Shown here: piece by piece, positions 53,405 to 64,000 of the stretch
How the letters are laid out: each line of letters opens with the position of its first letter
How positions within the stretch are numbered: position 1 is the stretch's first letter
From: CAWBRT01 sp963696525
Lineage (GTDB): Bacteria > Acidobacteriota > Terriglobia > Terriglobales > Acidobacteriaceae
Assembly: GCA_963696525.1 (NCBI GenBank)
Contig: CAVOKO010000010.1
Coordinates: 1 to 64,000, forward strand
Direction: 5' to 3'
DNA length: 64,000 nucleotides
Position numbers and translations under genes: made by a program
The notes under the pieces: model-generated
Told to the model about the DNA's origin: nothing
The model's database searches: none
The model's input: only the letters and a program-made list of their open reading frames with translations

Positions 53405-54328
53405 ATGCCACGCAATGCGAAGAAGCCCGCTGAATCCGAAAACCGGTTATCATCCTTTGCTTCCCTGCTGCTGGGTTGGACGCAGCAAGGAATCGATAGT
53501 TTCCTGGCCACGCAGCGCATCCTCGCCGATTTTGCGACGCGCAAGGGTGCCGGCGCGATCAATAGCCTGCGGGAAGGGATGGGTGGCCCCGAGAACTCTC
53601 CCACCGCGATTCTGACCGAACTCGCCGTCGAGGGAACCGCCAGTCTTACCGAAGCGCAGAGAGTCCTGCTGAATTTGGTGGAACAGGAGAATGGAATCGT
53701 CATGGACGCTGTGGCGGAACGCGTCGCGGGCTACGGCGCTGCCGCCTCGGTGGCGAATCGTCTGCGCCGCGGGATCGACACGCTAGTCCAGATGCAGCAG
53801 GAGTTTTTGACCATTGCCAGCAAACACGTGCAGGAGCGGCTGCAGAAAACCAAGGCCGGCGAAGTCCCGAGTGCCGAGTGTCTGGTCGATGCGGCGCGCG
53901 ACGCGATGGAGAACTTCGTCCGTGCCCAGAAAAAACTCCTGGATGTGATTGTTGAGGAGGGAGCCAAACCGAAGGGCGGCAAAGCCGAGGATAGCAAGAA
54001 AAAGACCGAGATATCCGGCATTGCGCGCGAAGCGGCAAGCTCTTTCATCGATGCGCAGAAGAGTCTGCTGGATCTGGCCGGGCAGCAGGTCAACGTCAAT
54101 CTGCAGGTAGCGGGACGTCTGGGGGAAATGGTGAATTTGCTTCGACTGAGCCCCTTGCCGACGATTACCGGCGACAGTGTGAAGAGTTTTGTAGAGGCCG
54201 AAAAAGCCGTGCTCGACTCCATCATCAAGCCCGGCAACGGGGCCAAGAGCACACCGAAAGTGGAGCGCACAGCCAAGCCGAAGACTGGCCGCCGCCGTGC
54301 ATCTGCTGCGCACGCGGCAAGCGCTTAA
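53405..54328 (+). CDS. Phasin-like granule protein with six helical repeats
   Basis: A 307-residue protein without TM helix or signal peptide. Six similar amphipathic segments recur about every 46 residues, centred on residues 37, 85, 131, 175, 218 and 266, with the pattern 'F-V-x-A-Q-K-x-L-L-D' (e.g. 'NFVRAQKKLLDVI' and 'SFIDAQKSLLDLA'). The C-terminus is a Lys/Arg/Ala-rich tail ('KPKTGRRRASAAHAASA') like those of DNA-binding phasins of the PhaF type. Divergence from phaR and the operator before its start support a granule-surface role. Sequence identity to named phasins was not tested. Confidence 0.7.
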   Translation: MPRNAKKPAESENRLSSFASLLLGWTQQGIDSFLATQRILADFATRKGAGAINSLREGMGGPENSPTAILTELAVEGTASLTEAQRVLLNLVEQENGIVMDAVAERVAGYGAAASVANRLRRGIDTLVQMQQEFLTIASKHVQERLQKTKAGEVPSAECLVDAARDAMENFVRAQKKLLDVIVEEGAKPKGGKAEDSKKKTEISGIAREAASSFIDAQKSLLDLAGQQVNVNLQVAGRLGEMVNLLRLSPLPTITGDSVKSFVEAEKAVLDSIIKPGNGAKSTPKVERTAKPKTGRRRASAAHAASA

Positions 54329-54583
54329 TTTGGCTTGACGCGAAACGTTATCTCAGGCAGACACTGATCTCCTGCTTCGAGACAGCACCACGCTGGAGTT
54401 GCGGATCGTGCCGTTGGCTTCGCCCGACGGCACGAATTCTGCCGCACCTACACGAAGGTGCGCGTCTGTTTTGGTCTGAATTGGTTTTCCCCAGCGTTGT
54501 GGTGCAGTGCGATTCGCCGCTTGACACGCTCCGGGGGTTGCTCGCGCCGCAAAGCAACGTAAAACGTCCGGCTGCCATCTATA

Positions 54584-55489
54584 TTGAAGCGCGGTTGTTG
54601 CTTTTCCACGGACTGCGTAGAAGCATTGGCGAAGCTGGGCGGAGCTGGCATTGCTTTGGCTCCGAAAGAATTTCTTCGGACAAGACAAACGAAAACTGAA
54701 ATCCCAATCTGGAATGAGGCGCTGTGTGCTGTCGACCTCCTACTACTCCATGCCTCTCCCGTTTGCTACGGCTTGGGTATACCGCATGGCGACAGATCCG
54801 CCATTGTTGTAATTCCGGGATTTCTCGGGTCAGACCGCTACTTGATGCAACTTCATTCGTGGCTCGAGCGCATTGGGTATAGGTCATATCGCTCGGGTAT
54901 CCCCGTCAATGCCGAGTGTCCGAACCTGCTTATTCAGAATCACCTGAATGCGATCGTCGATAGAGCTGTCAGCGAGACCGGCCGGAAGGTAGATCTCATC
55001 GGCCACAGTCTTGGCGGTATTATTGCCCGCTCGATAGCGAGTCAGAGGCCGAATGACGTCGCTTCCATTATTACCCTGGCATCGCCGTTCCGTGGAAACA
55101 TTTACCACGATACGGTCCGTCGCGCGGCGGAGGTTGTTCGCAGGCATATCCTGAAGGAGCACGGCCCTGAAGTACGGCCCGCCTGCTACACCCACCGCTG
55201 TACCTGCAATTTCTTGAATCATCTGCGCTGCGCCATGCCCCCATCCGTAAAGGAGACCGCAATCTACACGCGAGATGACGGGATCGTCGACTGGCAATCT
55301 TGCAGGACGGGCGATTCCGATGTGGATGTCGAGGTTTCCGGAACGCACATTGGACTGGTATTTAACGCCTCTGTTTATTCGGTCATCGCCACTCGCCTGG
55401 CCCAGGTCGATTCGCGAACCCGCTACCGTCAAGAAGAGCGCAGCCATCGCAATGTGCTTCCCGTGTTCAACGGCGGTAGATGCGGTTGA
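54584..55489 (+). CDS. Lipase-like alpha/beta hydrolase
   Basis: The frame encodes an alpha/beta hydrolase with 'AIVVIPGFLGSDRYLMQLHSWL' (oxyanion strand), nucleophile elbow 'DLIGHSLGGIIARSIA' and a late His in 'SGTHIGLVFNASVY', resembling LipA/PGAP1-like lipases. Acid residue probably Asp in 'TRDDGIVDW'. The first codon of the open frame is TTG at 54584 and no good ATG lies before the oxyanion strand, so the true start is uncertain; about 70 N-terminal residues look unrelated to the fold. Its position among WS/DGAT, phaR and phasin genes suggests turnover of storage lipid or polyester. Confidence 0.7.
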   Translation: MKRGCCFSTDCVEALAKLGGAGIALAPKEFLRTRQTKTEIPIWNEALCAVDLLLLHASPVCYGLGIPHGDRSAIVVIPGFLGSDRYLMQLHSWLERIGYRSYRSGIPVNAECPNLLIQNHLNAIVDRAVSETGRKVDLIGHSLGGIIARSIASQRPNDVASIITLASPFRGNIYHDTVRRAAEVVRRHILKEHGPEVRPACYTHRCTCNFLNHLRCAMPPSVKETAIYTRDDGIVDWQSCRTGDSDVDVEVSGTHIGLVFNASVYSVIATRLAQVDSRTRYRQEERSHRNVLPVFNGGRCG

Positions 55490-55500
55490 GCGACGCTCTT

Positions 55501-57159
55501 TTACTGAGCTGAAACACCAGGCAGCAGCTTGTCCAATACCATCTGCTCCAACTTGATGGACAGGCGGCCACTGTACAGCATGGCGCTACACTGCAGCTTC
55601 ATCAAATCCCTTAGAGTGAGTGGCAAACCTGCTTTCGGGCCGCTCGTCAGCCAGCTTCGCAGACCATGGCGGGCGAAGGTGTAGGCCATCGACATACCGG
55701 ACCCTCGGATATCGGCGACAACCCCATCCAGCGTGAAAAGCACCTTCGATAGCATGATGAGCGGCGCGGTGAAGCGAATGCCTTTGGCTGCGGTTCGTTG
55801 CAACAACCGCATGGCATCCACGGCGCCCGGCGCCCACCTCAAGGGCATTGCCTCGAAGAAGTCGGCGACGGTCTCACGAATGATCTGCGCCTGCTTTAAA
55901 TCAAGCCTTGCTTTGCCGCCTTGGCTCAGGGCTTGAATCTCACTGGAAGCACCTATCGGATCGCGTAACCCGACCATAAAAACGAGAATCGCCAGGTGCC
56001 GCCGTTGCTCGCGGCTCAAACGTTCCGTCAGGGCCCAATCGAGAATAATCAGCTCTCCAGTCTGATTGTTATAAAACAGATTGCCGGCATGGGGATCGGC
56101 ATGGAAGAGCACACTCGCCTGCGCCGAAAACAGGGGGACGGCGATCAGTGCTTCGATCAGTTGCTCAGCCACCTTCACACGGCGCCACGCAGGCATTCGG
56201 GCAACCGATTCGGTCACTTTTTCCCCATGCTCTTCGCTCATCGCCGTAACCCTGGAGGTACACAGCGCCCTAAAAACCTGTGGCACTCGAACTTTGGACA
56301 TGGAGCCGTAAAGGGCGAATGCCTCGACTAGCGTCTTCTGCTCGCCAACGAAATGGATCTCGTGCTGCAGCAGTCGACGCACCTTGGTGAACGTATCGGT
56401 GAGTACGTTCTTCGTAAGACCGTACTCACGATGCTTCGATCCGAAGAGGTCGGCCAGCCCTTGCAACAACTCCATGTCTTCGGCGAAACACGCGGGGATG
56501 TGTGGCTTCAGAACCTTGAAGACCCCGGTTTGGCGCTCACGAGTGTTGGGATTACACCAGGTGAAGCGCACGACCGCGCTGACACTCGCCTCGGACAAAA
56601 TAAATGGCTCGACGTGAACGGAAAAGGTATCAATCCGCCCTCCCAATTCCTGTTGAACAATGGCACAAATTTCCTTTGCGTTCGCGTCACGGATCCCGTT
56701 CTCCAGTTGAGAGAGAGCCACCCGCAAGGAGGGACGCAGATAACGGTTTCGCGCAATCACCTGGCCCAGCTTCTGCAGGCCGGGAACTTTTGCGATTAGC
56801 CGCAGCAATCGCGTCTCGGGCGAAGTATTCGGTGGAAGCTCAAATTGCTCCAGTAACTTGGGAGCGAGCCGCGCATCGGACAATCGTGAAATCACAAACA
56901 GCATCGCATCGCGGACGGGTGGACGCCAATTCTCATACTCCGCCGGAACCAATGCCTCCGCCGGCACAAACTTCTCGACGATCAATTTCCCGACTTCAGC
57001 CCGCAGCAATTGACCGGTAGGGCTCCGCAGTGCGGCCTCGATCGCGCTAATCTTCTCGGCGGCCGTGGCATTTTCCGGTAGCAAGCGCGCCATGGAGGTG
57101 TATACCTGTTCCGGTGAAGCACGGCCCAACATCCCCTCTATGAAAGACAGACCGGACAT
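55501..57159 (-). CDS. ABC1/UbiB-family atypical kinase
   Basis: A 552-residue protein. The N-terminal about 190 residues are helical and family-atypical. The kinase-like core contains 'GVFKVLKPHIPACFAEDMELLQ' (Lys region), 'VRVPQVFRALCTSRVTAMSE', the catalytic-loop-like 'FHADPHAGNLFYN' and 'IILDWALTE' in place of a DFG motif. UbiB/Coq8-type proteins support isoprenoid-quinone or other lipid metabolism through ATPase activity. It is a single gene, convergent with the lipase-like gene (stop codons 11 bp apart), in a lipid-metabolism region. Confidence 0.85.
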   Translation of the reverse strand: MSGLSFIEGMLGRASPEQVYTSMARLLPENATAAEKISAIEAALRSPTGQLLRAEVGKLIVEKFVPAEALVPAEYENWRPPVRDAMLFVISRLSDARLAPKLLEQFELPPNTSPETRLLRLIAKVPGLQKLGQVIARNRYLRPSLRVALSQLENGIRDANAKEICAIVQQELGGRIDTFSVHVEPFILSEASVSAVVRFTWCNPNTRERQTGVFKVLKPHIPACFAEDMELLQGLADLFGSKHREYGLTKNVLTDTFTKVRRLLQHEIHFVGEQKTLVEAFALYGSMSKVRVPQVFRALCTSRVTAMSEEHGEKVTESVARMPAWRRVKVAEQLIEALIAVPLFSAQASVLFHADPHAGNLFYNNQTGELIILDWALTERLSREQRRHLAILVFMVGLRDPIGASSEIQALSQGGKARLDLKQAQIIRETVADFFEAMPLRWAPGAVDAMRLLQRTAAKGIRFTAPLIMLSKVLFTLDGVVADIRGSGMSMAYTFARHGLRSWLTSGPKAGLPLTLRDLMKLQCSAMLYSGRLSIKLEQMVLDKLLPGVSAQ

Positions 57160-57564
57160 GCGAAAGCCTCACACTCGACTGAAACTTCCCTAAGGTAGTA
57201 ACCGCACGTACAATAACTTGCCCGTCCAGATTTCGCTAAAGCCGCTCATTGCACCGGTCGCAAGTCTTGGTCGATCTCCATTGTGCATCTTTCCAATTGT
57301 ATCCGCTGCCGCTTGCGCCCCAATTCTGCATATTGGCCGCCAAGGCACACAATCCCTTGCCCCCGCGCATCGCCCATATCACTTACTCCATGCAATTGTA
57401 ACTTGCAGTGACGGGTATCACCCGCCGGTGCACACCTCTCGACCACTTACTTCCCATTTCCGAATAATTTGCATTTTGTCCTGTCAACCAGCAGCATTTC
57501 TGCTCACAAATGCATCCTAGAATCTAGTAGGTTCAGCTCCCACGACCTCCGCTCGGGGAAGGCC
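57160..57564. other. Divergent intergenic region before the acyl-CoA synthetase gene
   Basis: About 405 bp between the ABC1 kinase (minus) and acyl-CoA synthetase (plus) genes. It should hold both promoters. No operator of the PhaR type (TGTTGC-N3-GCAACA) was seen here, and no RNA or repeat was recognised. Confidence 0.35.
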
Positions 57565-59340
<1,776 letters not shown>

Positions 59341-59493
59341 CGGGCGGGCCTGCATTCTGGCGACATCGCCGATTGTTTCCTCCGCGAGCCCGACACGGGA
59401 GTCAGCAGCACACACCTCGATGATCATGTCAGCCAAGCCCATGATCCGGAGAAACTCCGTTCCCCGGGGCCCTGTTTCTTGAAGGGATAGGTC

Positions 59494-60672
59494 TTACTGC
59501 AGGTTCTCGAAAACGCCGGCCGCGCCCATCCCACCGCCAACACACATAGTGACGATCCCGTAACGCGCCTTGCGACGCTTCAATTCGCGGATCATGGTGG
59601 CTGTGAGTTTGGCGCCGGTGCACCCAAGCGGATGTCCCAATGCGATCGCGCCGCCATTGGGATTGATGCGAGCCGGGTCCAAGCCGGCTTCCTGGATGAC
59701 CGCCAGCGATTGCGCGGCAAATGCCTCGTTCAGTTCGATAACATCAATGTCACTCAACGTCAGGCCGGCAATCTTCAGCGCTTTCGGAATAGCAAAGACA
59801 GGCCCCAGTCCCATCTCTTCCGGCTTGTAGCCGGCCGTCGCGAATGCCAGGTAACGCACTAGCGGCCTGATACCCAGGGCTTGCGCCTTTGCCGCGGACA
59901 TAACCACGACCGCCGCGGCGCCATCTGACATCTGCGATGAATTCCCGGCTGTGGTCACGCCGTGAACATGAAACGCCGGCTTCAGGGAAGCCAACGCCGC
60001 CATCGTGGTTTCGGCCCGGGGACCCTCATCCACGCTGAGGATGGTCTCTACCCGTTTCGCTTTTGATCCATTCGCGACGCTGAAACTAACAAGCACCGGC
60101 ACCACTTCGTCCTCGAACTTGCCTTCTGCAATCGCCGCCAGAGCCTTTTGGTGCGACTGGCAAGAGAACTCGTCCGCCTGCTCGCGAGTGATGCCGTATC
60201 GCTTGGCCAGCCGTTCATTGGTCAGGCCCATCGTCAGATACGCATCCGGATAATTTGCCACCAACCACGGATTGGGAGAAATCTTGTGTCCTCCCATGGG
60301 AATCATGGTCATGGATTCAGTGCCGCCAGCGAGGATCACCTCCGCCGCGCCAACCATGATGCGTTCGGCCGCCATGGAGATCGCCTGCAGCCCCGAGGAG
60401 CAGAAGCGATTGACCGTCATCGCCGATACTTCCAGCGGCAATTCGGCGCGCAAGGAGGCTATCCGCGCGACGTTCATGCCCTGCTCGGCTTCGGGCATCG
60501 CGCAGCCGAAAATCACATCCTCGATTTCACGGGTCGACAGTTGTGGCACGCGAGCTAGCGCGCCCTTGATTGCCACTGCTGCGAGTTCATCAGGTCGCGT
60601 TGCCCGTAACGTGCCTTTGAAGGCTCTGCCAACAGGGGTGCGGACAGCTGAAACAATTACGGCATCTTTCAT
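59494..60672 (-). CDS. fadA: Acetyl-CoA acyltransferase (3-ketoacyl-CoA thiolase)
   Basis: A 392-residue thiolase with nucleophile Cys in 'VNRFCSSGLQAI', His in 'GGAIALGHPLGCTGAKLT' and the second Cys in 'GIVTMCVGGGMGAA'. It cleaves 3-ketoacyl-CoA in the last step of beta-oxidation. The ATG at 60672 gives the standard 'MKDAVIVSAVRTPVG' beginning; a TTG three codons earlier is an alternative. It lies 99 bp after the FadB-like gene on the same strand, the common fadBA order. Confidence 0.95.
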   Translation of the reverse strand: MKDAVIVSAVRTPVGRAFKGTLRATRPDELAAVAIKGALARVPQLSTREIEDVIFGCAMPEAEQGMNVARIASLRAELPLEVSAMTVNRFCSSGLQAISMAAERIMVGAAEVILAGGTESMTMIPMGGHKISPNPWLVANYPDAYLTMGLTNERLAKRYGITREQADEFSCQSHQKALAAIAEGKFEDEVVPVLVSFSVANGSKAKRVETILSVDEGPRAETTMAALASLKPAFHVHGVTTAGNSSQMSDGAAAVVVMSAAKAQALGIRPLVRYLAFATAGYKPEEMGLGPVFAIPKALKIAGLTLSDIDVIELNEAFAAQSLAVIQEAGLDPARINPNGGAIALGHPLGCTGAKLTATMIRELKRRKARYGIVTMCVGGGMGAAGVFENLQ

Positions 60673-60771
60673 ACTTTCCAATGTAAGCTACCCGAAGTCT
60701 TAGTGTTAGTGAACCGCTTCCGGTGGGATCAGCCTGGCCATCTGAACGCAACCCCATAAGGAGTCGCGCGT

Positions 60772-63222
60772 TCAGTTCCTTAGCGGCCTCCCCGTTTTTA
60801 GCAAATGTGCAATACGTTCCCGTGTTTTTGGTTCGCCGCAGAGCGACTTGAACGCTTCGCGCTCCAAATCCAGGATGTGCTGCTCGCTGACTTGCATGTT
60901 TGGCGTGACGTTGCCGGCGCAGAGCACTTCGGCAATCTTGATGCCGATCTTCTGGTCGTGGTCGCTAATGTACGCGCCCTGCCGCAGAATATGTACGCCC
61001 AGCTTGAGCATCGCCAGGACGTTTTCCCCCGGCGCGGAAATATCGTTGCGCATGCGCGGTGGACGATATCCTGTCCGGATCAAATCGAGGGCACGTGCCT
61101 TCGCGTCAGCTACGACGCGTTCGCGATTCATGGTGACTTGGTCGGCCGGAGACAGAAACCCGTAGCCGCGCGCCTCTTCGGCTGACGTAGACACCTTCGC
61201 CATTCCGACGGCTTCAAATACCCTCTTGAGTGCCTCGACACTTTCTACCGATTGGCCGCGCCCGCCTGGGTTTACGGCTTCAGCGCGGTCCATCGCGCGC
61301 AGCAGCATCTCTTTCAGTCCGCCACCTGCGGGAAGCAAGCCCACACCGGCTTCCACCAGCCCCATGTACAACTCAGCATGCGGTTGGCGAGCTGCGCCGT
61401 GCAAAGCGATTTCGCAACCGCCGCCTAGCGTCATCCCGAACGGCGCCACCACCACTGGCTTTGGCGAAAACTTGATCGACTGCGCCATTTGCTGAAAGCT
61501 GCGCACCATCAAGTCGATCTCGTCCCATTCCTCCTCCTGGATTGCCAGGAGCAGCAACATAAGATTGGCGCCAGCGCAGAAATGCGGGGCATCATTCGTA
61601 ATCACGAATCCGTCGAACGCTTCTCCCGTGCCATTTTTCAATGTCTCGCTAACCAGCGTGATGATGTCACCGCCGATGACGTTCATCTTGGAGTGGAACT
61701 CCAGGCAGCCGATACCATCGCCCAAGTCAACCAGCGAGGCCCCGGGATTCTTCTTCACAACTCCATGGACCTGCTTTGCAACCCGCACCGAGCCGATACC
61801 CCGCCGCACCGGCACGCTCTCATAGCCGCCGGTTCTGAGGTCGAAGTACGCGCACGCGGACGCGGCTCGCGGCTCGTCGATGTACCAGGAGCGCTGGCCC
61901 GAAGCCAGCAGCCGCTCAACGTTCGGCGCAATTGGCTGGCCGGATTTCTTCATGCGTGCCACGGTAGCTTCCACGCCTGCGGCATCCCAAAGTTCGAATG
62001 GACCCATTTCCCAGTTGAATCCAAGACGCATCGCCCGATCGATCTCGACAATGGAATCCGAAATCTCGCCGATACGGTTCGCGGCGTAGGTCCAAAGATC
62101 GCTTAAAGCCGACCATAGAAATTGACCGGCGCGGTCCGATTTTGGGCTGGAGCCATTCGACCCGAGCATCATCGGCAGCCGTTGCCGGGCATCCTCAATC
62201 TGGCTCGCCATCTCCAAGACTGGGAATTTCGCTTTCTGCCGCGGACGGTACTCTATCGTCTTCCAGTCAATGCCGAGTATCTGCTCGCCTTCGGTGGATT
62301 TGATTTTCTTGTAAAAGCCGCCTCCAGTCTTGTCGCCCAGCCAGCGGCGCTCCAGCATCTTGTCGAAAAACTCGGGCAGTCTCAGTTCGCTGCGCTCATC
62401 GCAAGCAGCGCACCGCGACGCACCAGAATCGCCTGGGCCAGCAGCGCCGTTGAGCAGATTGCGCACCACGTGCCCAAGCACATCGAGTCCGACCATGTCA
62501 ATGGTGCGGAACGTGGCCGACTTCGGCCAGCCAACCACGGCGCCGGTGAGCGCGTCCACTTCCTCGATGCTCATATCTATCTGCTGCATGAGGCGGAAGA
62601 TGTTCAACACGGAAAATGCACCGATACGATTAGCGATGAAATTCGGCGTGTCTTTGGCGAAAACTGTTCCCTTGCCCAAGCGCACGTCGCTGAAGTTCGC
62701 GATGGCCTTTAGCGCATCCTCATCCGTCTCCGGCGTCGGGATGATTTCCAGCAGGCGCATGTAGCGCGGAGGATTGAAGAAGTGCGTGCCAAACCAGTGG
62801 CGGCGAAAGTCATCGCTGAATCCTTCGGCAATGCGTGACACTGGGAGGCCGCTGGTGTTCGTCGTAACGATGGTCCCGGGACGGCGAAGCGCCTCCACCT
62901 TCTTCAGTAGTGCGCGCTTAATTTCGAGGTCTTCGACCACAGCCTCGATCACCCAGTCGGAATCGGCGACGTACGCCAGATGGTCATCGAAGTTACCAAC
63001 CGTGATCAGATTTGCAAGAGAAGCACTGGTCAAAGCCGCGGGCTTGGCTTTACGTACCGCGTCCAATCCTGCCTGCGCGATGTGGTTGCGGGCTTCTCCG
63101 ACGGAGCCCGGAGGCGGCACATCCAGCAGGAACGAGTTCACACCGGCGTTCGCCAGGAGCGCGGCAATGCGTGCTCCCATAGTCCCGGCGCCCAGAACGG
63201 TTACTCTTTCAATATGCTTCAT
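60772..63222 (-). CDS. 3-hydroxyacyl-CoA dehydrogenase/enoyl-CoA hydratase fusion (FadB-like)
   Basis: An 816-residue fusion in the order HAD then ECH. The N-terminal NAD domain has 'VTVLGAGTMGARIAALLA' and 'GTHFFNPPRYMRLLEIIPT', followed by the C-terminal HAD helices 'DTPNFIANRIGAF' and a second such region near residue 400. The hydratase-like part (about 500-700) has 'NDAPHFCAGANLM' and 'GMTLGGGCEIALHGAARQ'. This order (HAD first) is that of many Acidobacteriota and actinobacterial enzymes, opposite to E. coli FadB. It performs hydration and NAD-linked oxidation in beta-oxidation, with the thiolase encoded just downstream. Confidence 0.92.
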   Translation of the reverse strand: MKHIERVTVLGAGTMGARIAALLANAGVNSFLLDVPPPGSVGEARNHIAQAGLDAVRKAKPAALTSASLANLITVGNFDDHLAYVADSDWVIEAVVEDLEIKRALLKKVEALRRPGTIVTTNTSGLPVSRIAEGFSDDFRRHWFGTHFFNPPRYMRLLEIIPTPETDEDALKAIANFSDVRLGKGTVFAKDTPNFIANRIGAFSVLNIFRLMQQIDMSIEEVDALTGAVVGWPKSATFRTIDMVGLDVLGHVVRNLLNGAAGPGDSGASRCAACDERSELRLPEFFDKMLERRWLGDKTGGGFYKKIKSTEGEQILGIDWKTIEYRPRQKAKFPVLEMASQIEDARQRLPMMLGSNGSSPKSDRAGQFLWSALSDLWTYAANRIGEISDSIVEIDRAMRLGFNWEMGPFELWDAAGVEATVARMKKSGQPIAPNVERLLASGQRSWYIDEPRAASACAYFDLRTGGYESVPVRRGIGSVRVAKQVHGVVKKNPGASLVDLGDGIGCLEFHSKMNVIGGDIITLVSETLKNGTGEAFDGFVITNDAPHFCAGANLMLLLLAIQEEEWDEIDLMVRSFQQMAQSIKFSPKPVVVAPFGMTLGGGCEIALHGAARQPHAELYMGLVEAGVGLLPAGGGLKEMLLRAMDRAEAVNPGGRGQSVESVEALKRVFEAVGMAKVSTSAEEARGYGFLSPADQVTMNRERVVADAKARALDLIRTGYRPPRMRNDISAPGENVLAMLKLGVHILRQGAYISDHDQKIGIKIAEVLCAGNVTPNMQVSEQHILDLEREAFKSLCGEPKTRERIAHLLKTGRPLRN

Positions 63223-63881
63223 AGGGTCAGACTATCGCGGCCCTCCAGTTTGTGAACTGCTGATGTTTGGATGCCGGCAAGGTCTCCATGGCCCATTTGC
63301 AGGCGTCATTTTTTCGCCTTTTGACCCGATGACGATGCCCTCCTGGCGGGCTAGGTTCGCCCCTGATTCAAGAAACACAAATATATTCAACAACTTGCAG
63401 AATCAGAAGACTTTCCGCAGGCTGTTTCAATTCGGAACCGCAAACTTCAACCCTGCCGTGCGATTCAAAGTCACGGGAGGAACGAAAGGTGTATAAGAAA
63501 GGGGCCGAGGTCTTGCGATCTGTCAGCAGTCGGTCGCTAGGATATATCCTAAACGCCTCTGGCATTCTGGTTAGTGTTTGGCTGTCGGATTTGCAAGTGA
63601 ACATCAACCTCTTACCGATCATCGCTTGATCAGAATCGAGGTGCAAATCGAATTCAACTAACCTGCACAGTAGTATAGAAATGGTCTAACTTTGTAAGTT
63701 GAGGGCCGCAAGAAATTGCGGCCCTTGCTTGTTGGACAGACTAAGTTGCGTCCAAAAACTTCCGAGCCAAGGGTTGAAATCACTTCCAGCACTATCCGAA
63801 TGAGTGTAAGATACGCCGGTCAGCAGAGAGGTTGATCGGCGGTGTGAAAGTGACTGGCCGTGACTTCGGGGGAGTGAAAGT
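63223..63881. other. Intergenic region at the right end
   Basis: About 660 bp, AT-richer than the genes, with no credible coding frame. It holds the promoter of the fadBA-like unit (minus), the hairpin at 63703-63724 and, near its end, GGGGGAG before the small ORF at 63882. Confidence 0.4.
63703..63724. terminator. Hairpin with GAAA tetraloop
   Basis: A perfect nine-base-pair stem GGGCCGCAA/TTGCGGCCC closed by a GAAA tetraloop. On the plus strand it is followed by TTGCTTGTTGG, a weak T tract. It may be an intrinsic terminator, but the transcript it would end is not evident. Confidence 0.5.
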
Positions 63882-64000
63882 ATGACAGAGCGTTTAACGC
63901 ACAGCTGGGACGACGACAAGGGCAGTCACTCGGTTTGTTCCGAGTGCCTCAGAGCTTTCGGTAATGCTGCGGCATGCCAAAGCGATATCGAGCCGCAAGA
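63882..64000 (+). CDS. Small unrecognised protein, N-terminal part only
   Basis: An ATG preceded by GGGGGAGTGAAAG opens a frame that runs off the window after 39 codons: 'MTERLTHSWDDD' followed by 'SVCSECLRAFGN' and a further Cys. The C-x2-C and later Cys could be half of a zinc ribbon. Nothing more can be said without the downstream sequence. Confidence 0.4.
   Translation, partial: MTERLTHSWDDDKGSHSVCSECLRAFGNAAACQSDIEPQ

Noticed and set aside
54353..54688. 111-codon minus-strand frame between the phasin-like and lipase-like genes
   Set aside because: The C-terminal part looks somewhat protein-like, but there is no start with a ribosome site, no domain, and it overlaps the 5' region of the lipase-like gene.

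Overview
The window looks like chromosomal DNA of a moderately GC-rich soil or sediment bacterium, most likely an Acidobacteriota member. That is an inference from gene style: a lipoprotein phospholipase C with Ig-like repeats, a Pst/Pho cluster with two PhoU proteins, an EtfD-type quinone reductase, and Terriglobia-like multidomain lipid synthases. No rRNA or taxonomic marker is present to settle it.

Layout. 0-2.5 kb: decayed island (frameshifted tyrosine recombinase, frameshifted PD-(D/E)XK nuclease-like gene) on the 3' side of a tRNA-Cys. 2.8-8.8 kb: SDR oxidoreductase, a MITE-like inverted repeat, a broken AtoE-type fatty-acid transporter, an outer-membrane barrel protein, an M48 peptidase and ketopantoate reductase. 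9.0-17.8 kb: phosphate regulon phoB-phoR-phoU-like-pstS-(coiled-coil protein, flavin-protein fragment)-pstC-pstA-pstB-phoU. 18.0-23.5 kb: Cys-rich MerR regulator, phospholipase C-like lipoprotein and a polytopic glycosyltransferase-like protein.

23.8-42.0 kb (minus strand) is the most striking part. It is one co-directional locus, read in order: biotin carrier protein, acyl-CoA carboxyltransferase, small glycine-rich membrane protein, EtfD-type Fe-S quinone reductase, EtfB, EtfA, acyl-CoA dehydrogenase, a giant iterative synthase (KS-AT-KS-ACPx5-KR-DH, about 3000 residues if two single-base insertions are corrected) and an Sfp-type phosphopantetheinyl transferase. All five carrier domains have Thr where the phosphopantetheine Ser is expected. 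Carboxylase plus AT (HAFH motif) suggest malonyl-CoA supply and use; KR plus DH without ER suggests an unsaturated product; the dehydrogenase/ETF/EtfD set could move acyl-CoA electrons into the quinone pool. The product is unknown.

42.6-63.2 kb is lipid, aldehyde and storage metabolism: aldehyde dehydrogenase, HSL-type hydrolase, GMC oxidoreductase, AdhE, STAS protein, WS/DGAT acyltransferase, PhaR regulator divergent from a six-repeat phasin-like protein (with two matching 15-bp palindromes between them), a lipase-like hydrolase, an ABC1/UbiB kinase, acyl-CoA synthetase, and a fadB-fadA-like pair for beta-oxidation. The window ends inside a small unrecognised ORF.

Several reading-frame breaks (atoE, synthase) fall at short homopolymers, so assembly error is a real alternative to pseudogenisation there. 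The island genes and the flavin-protein fragment look truly decayed.
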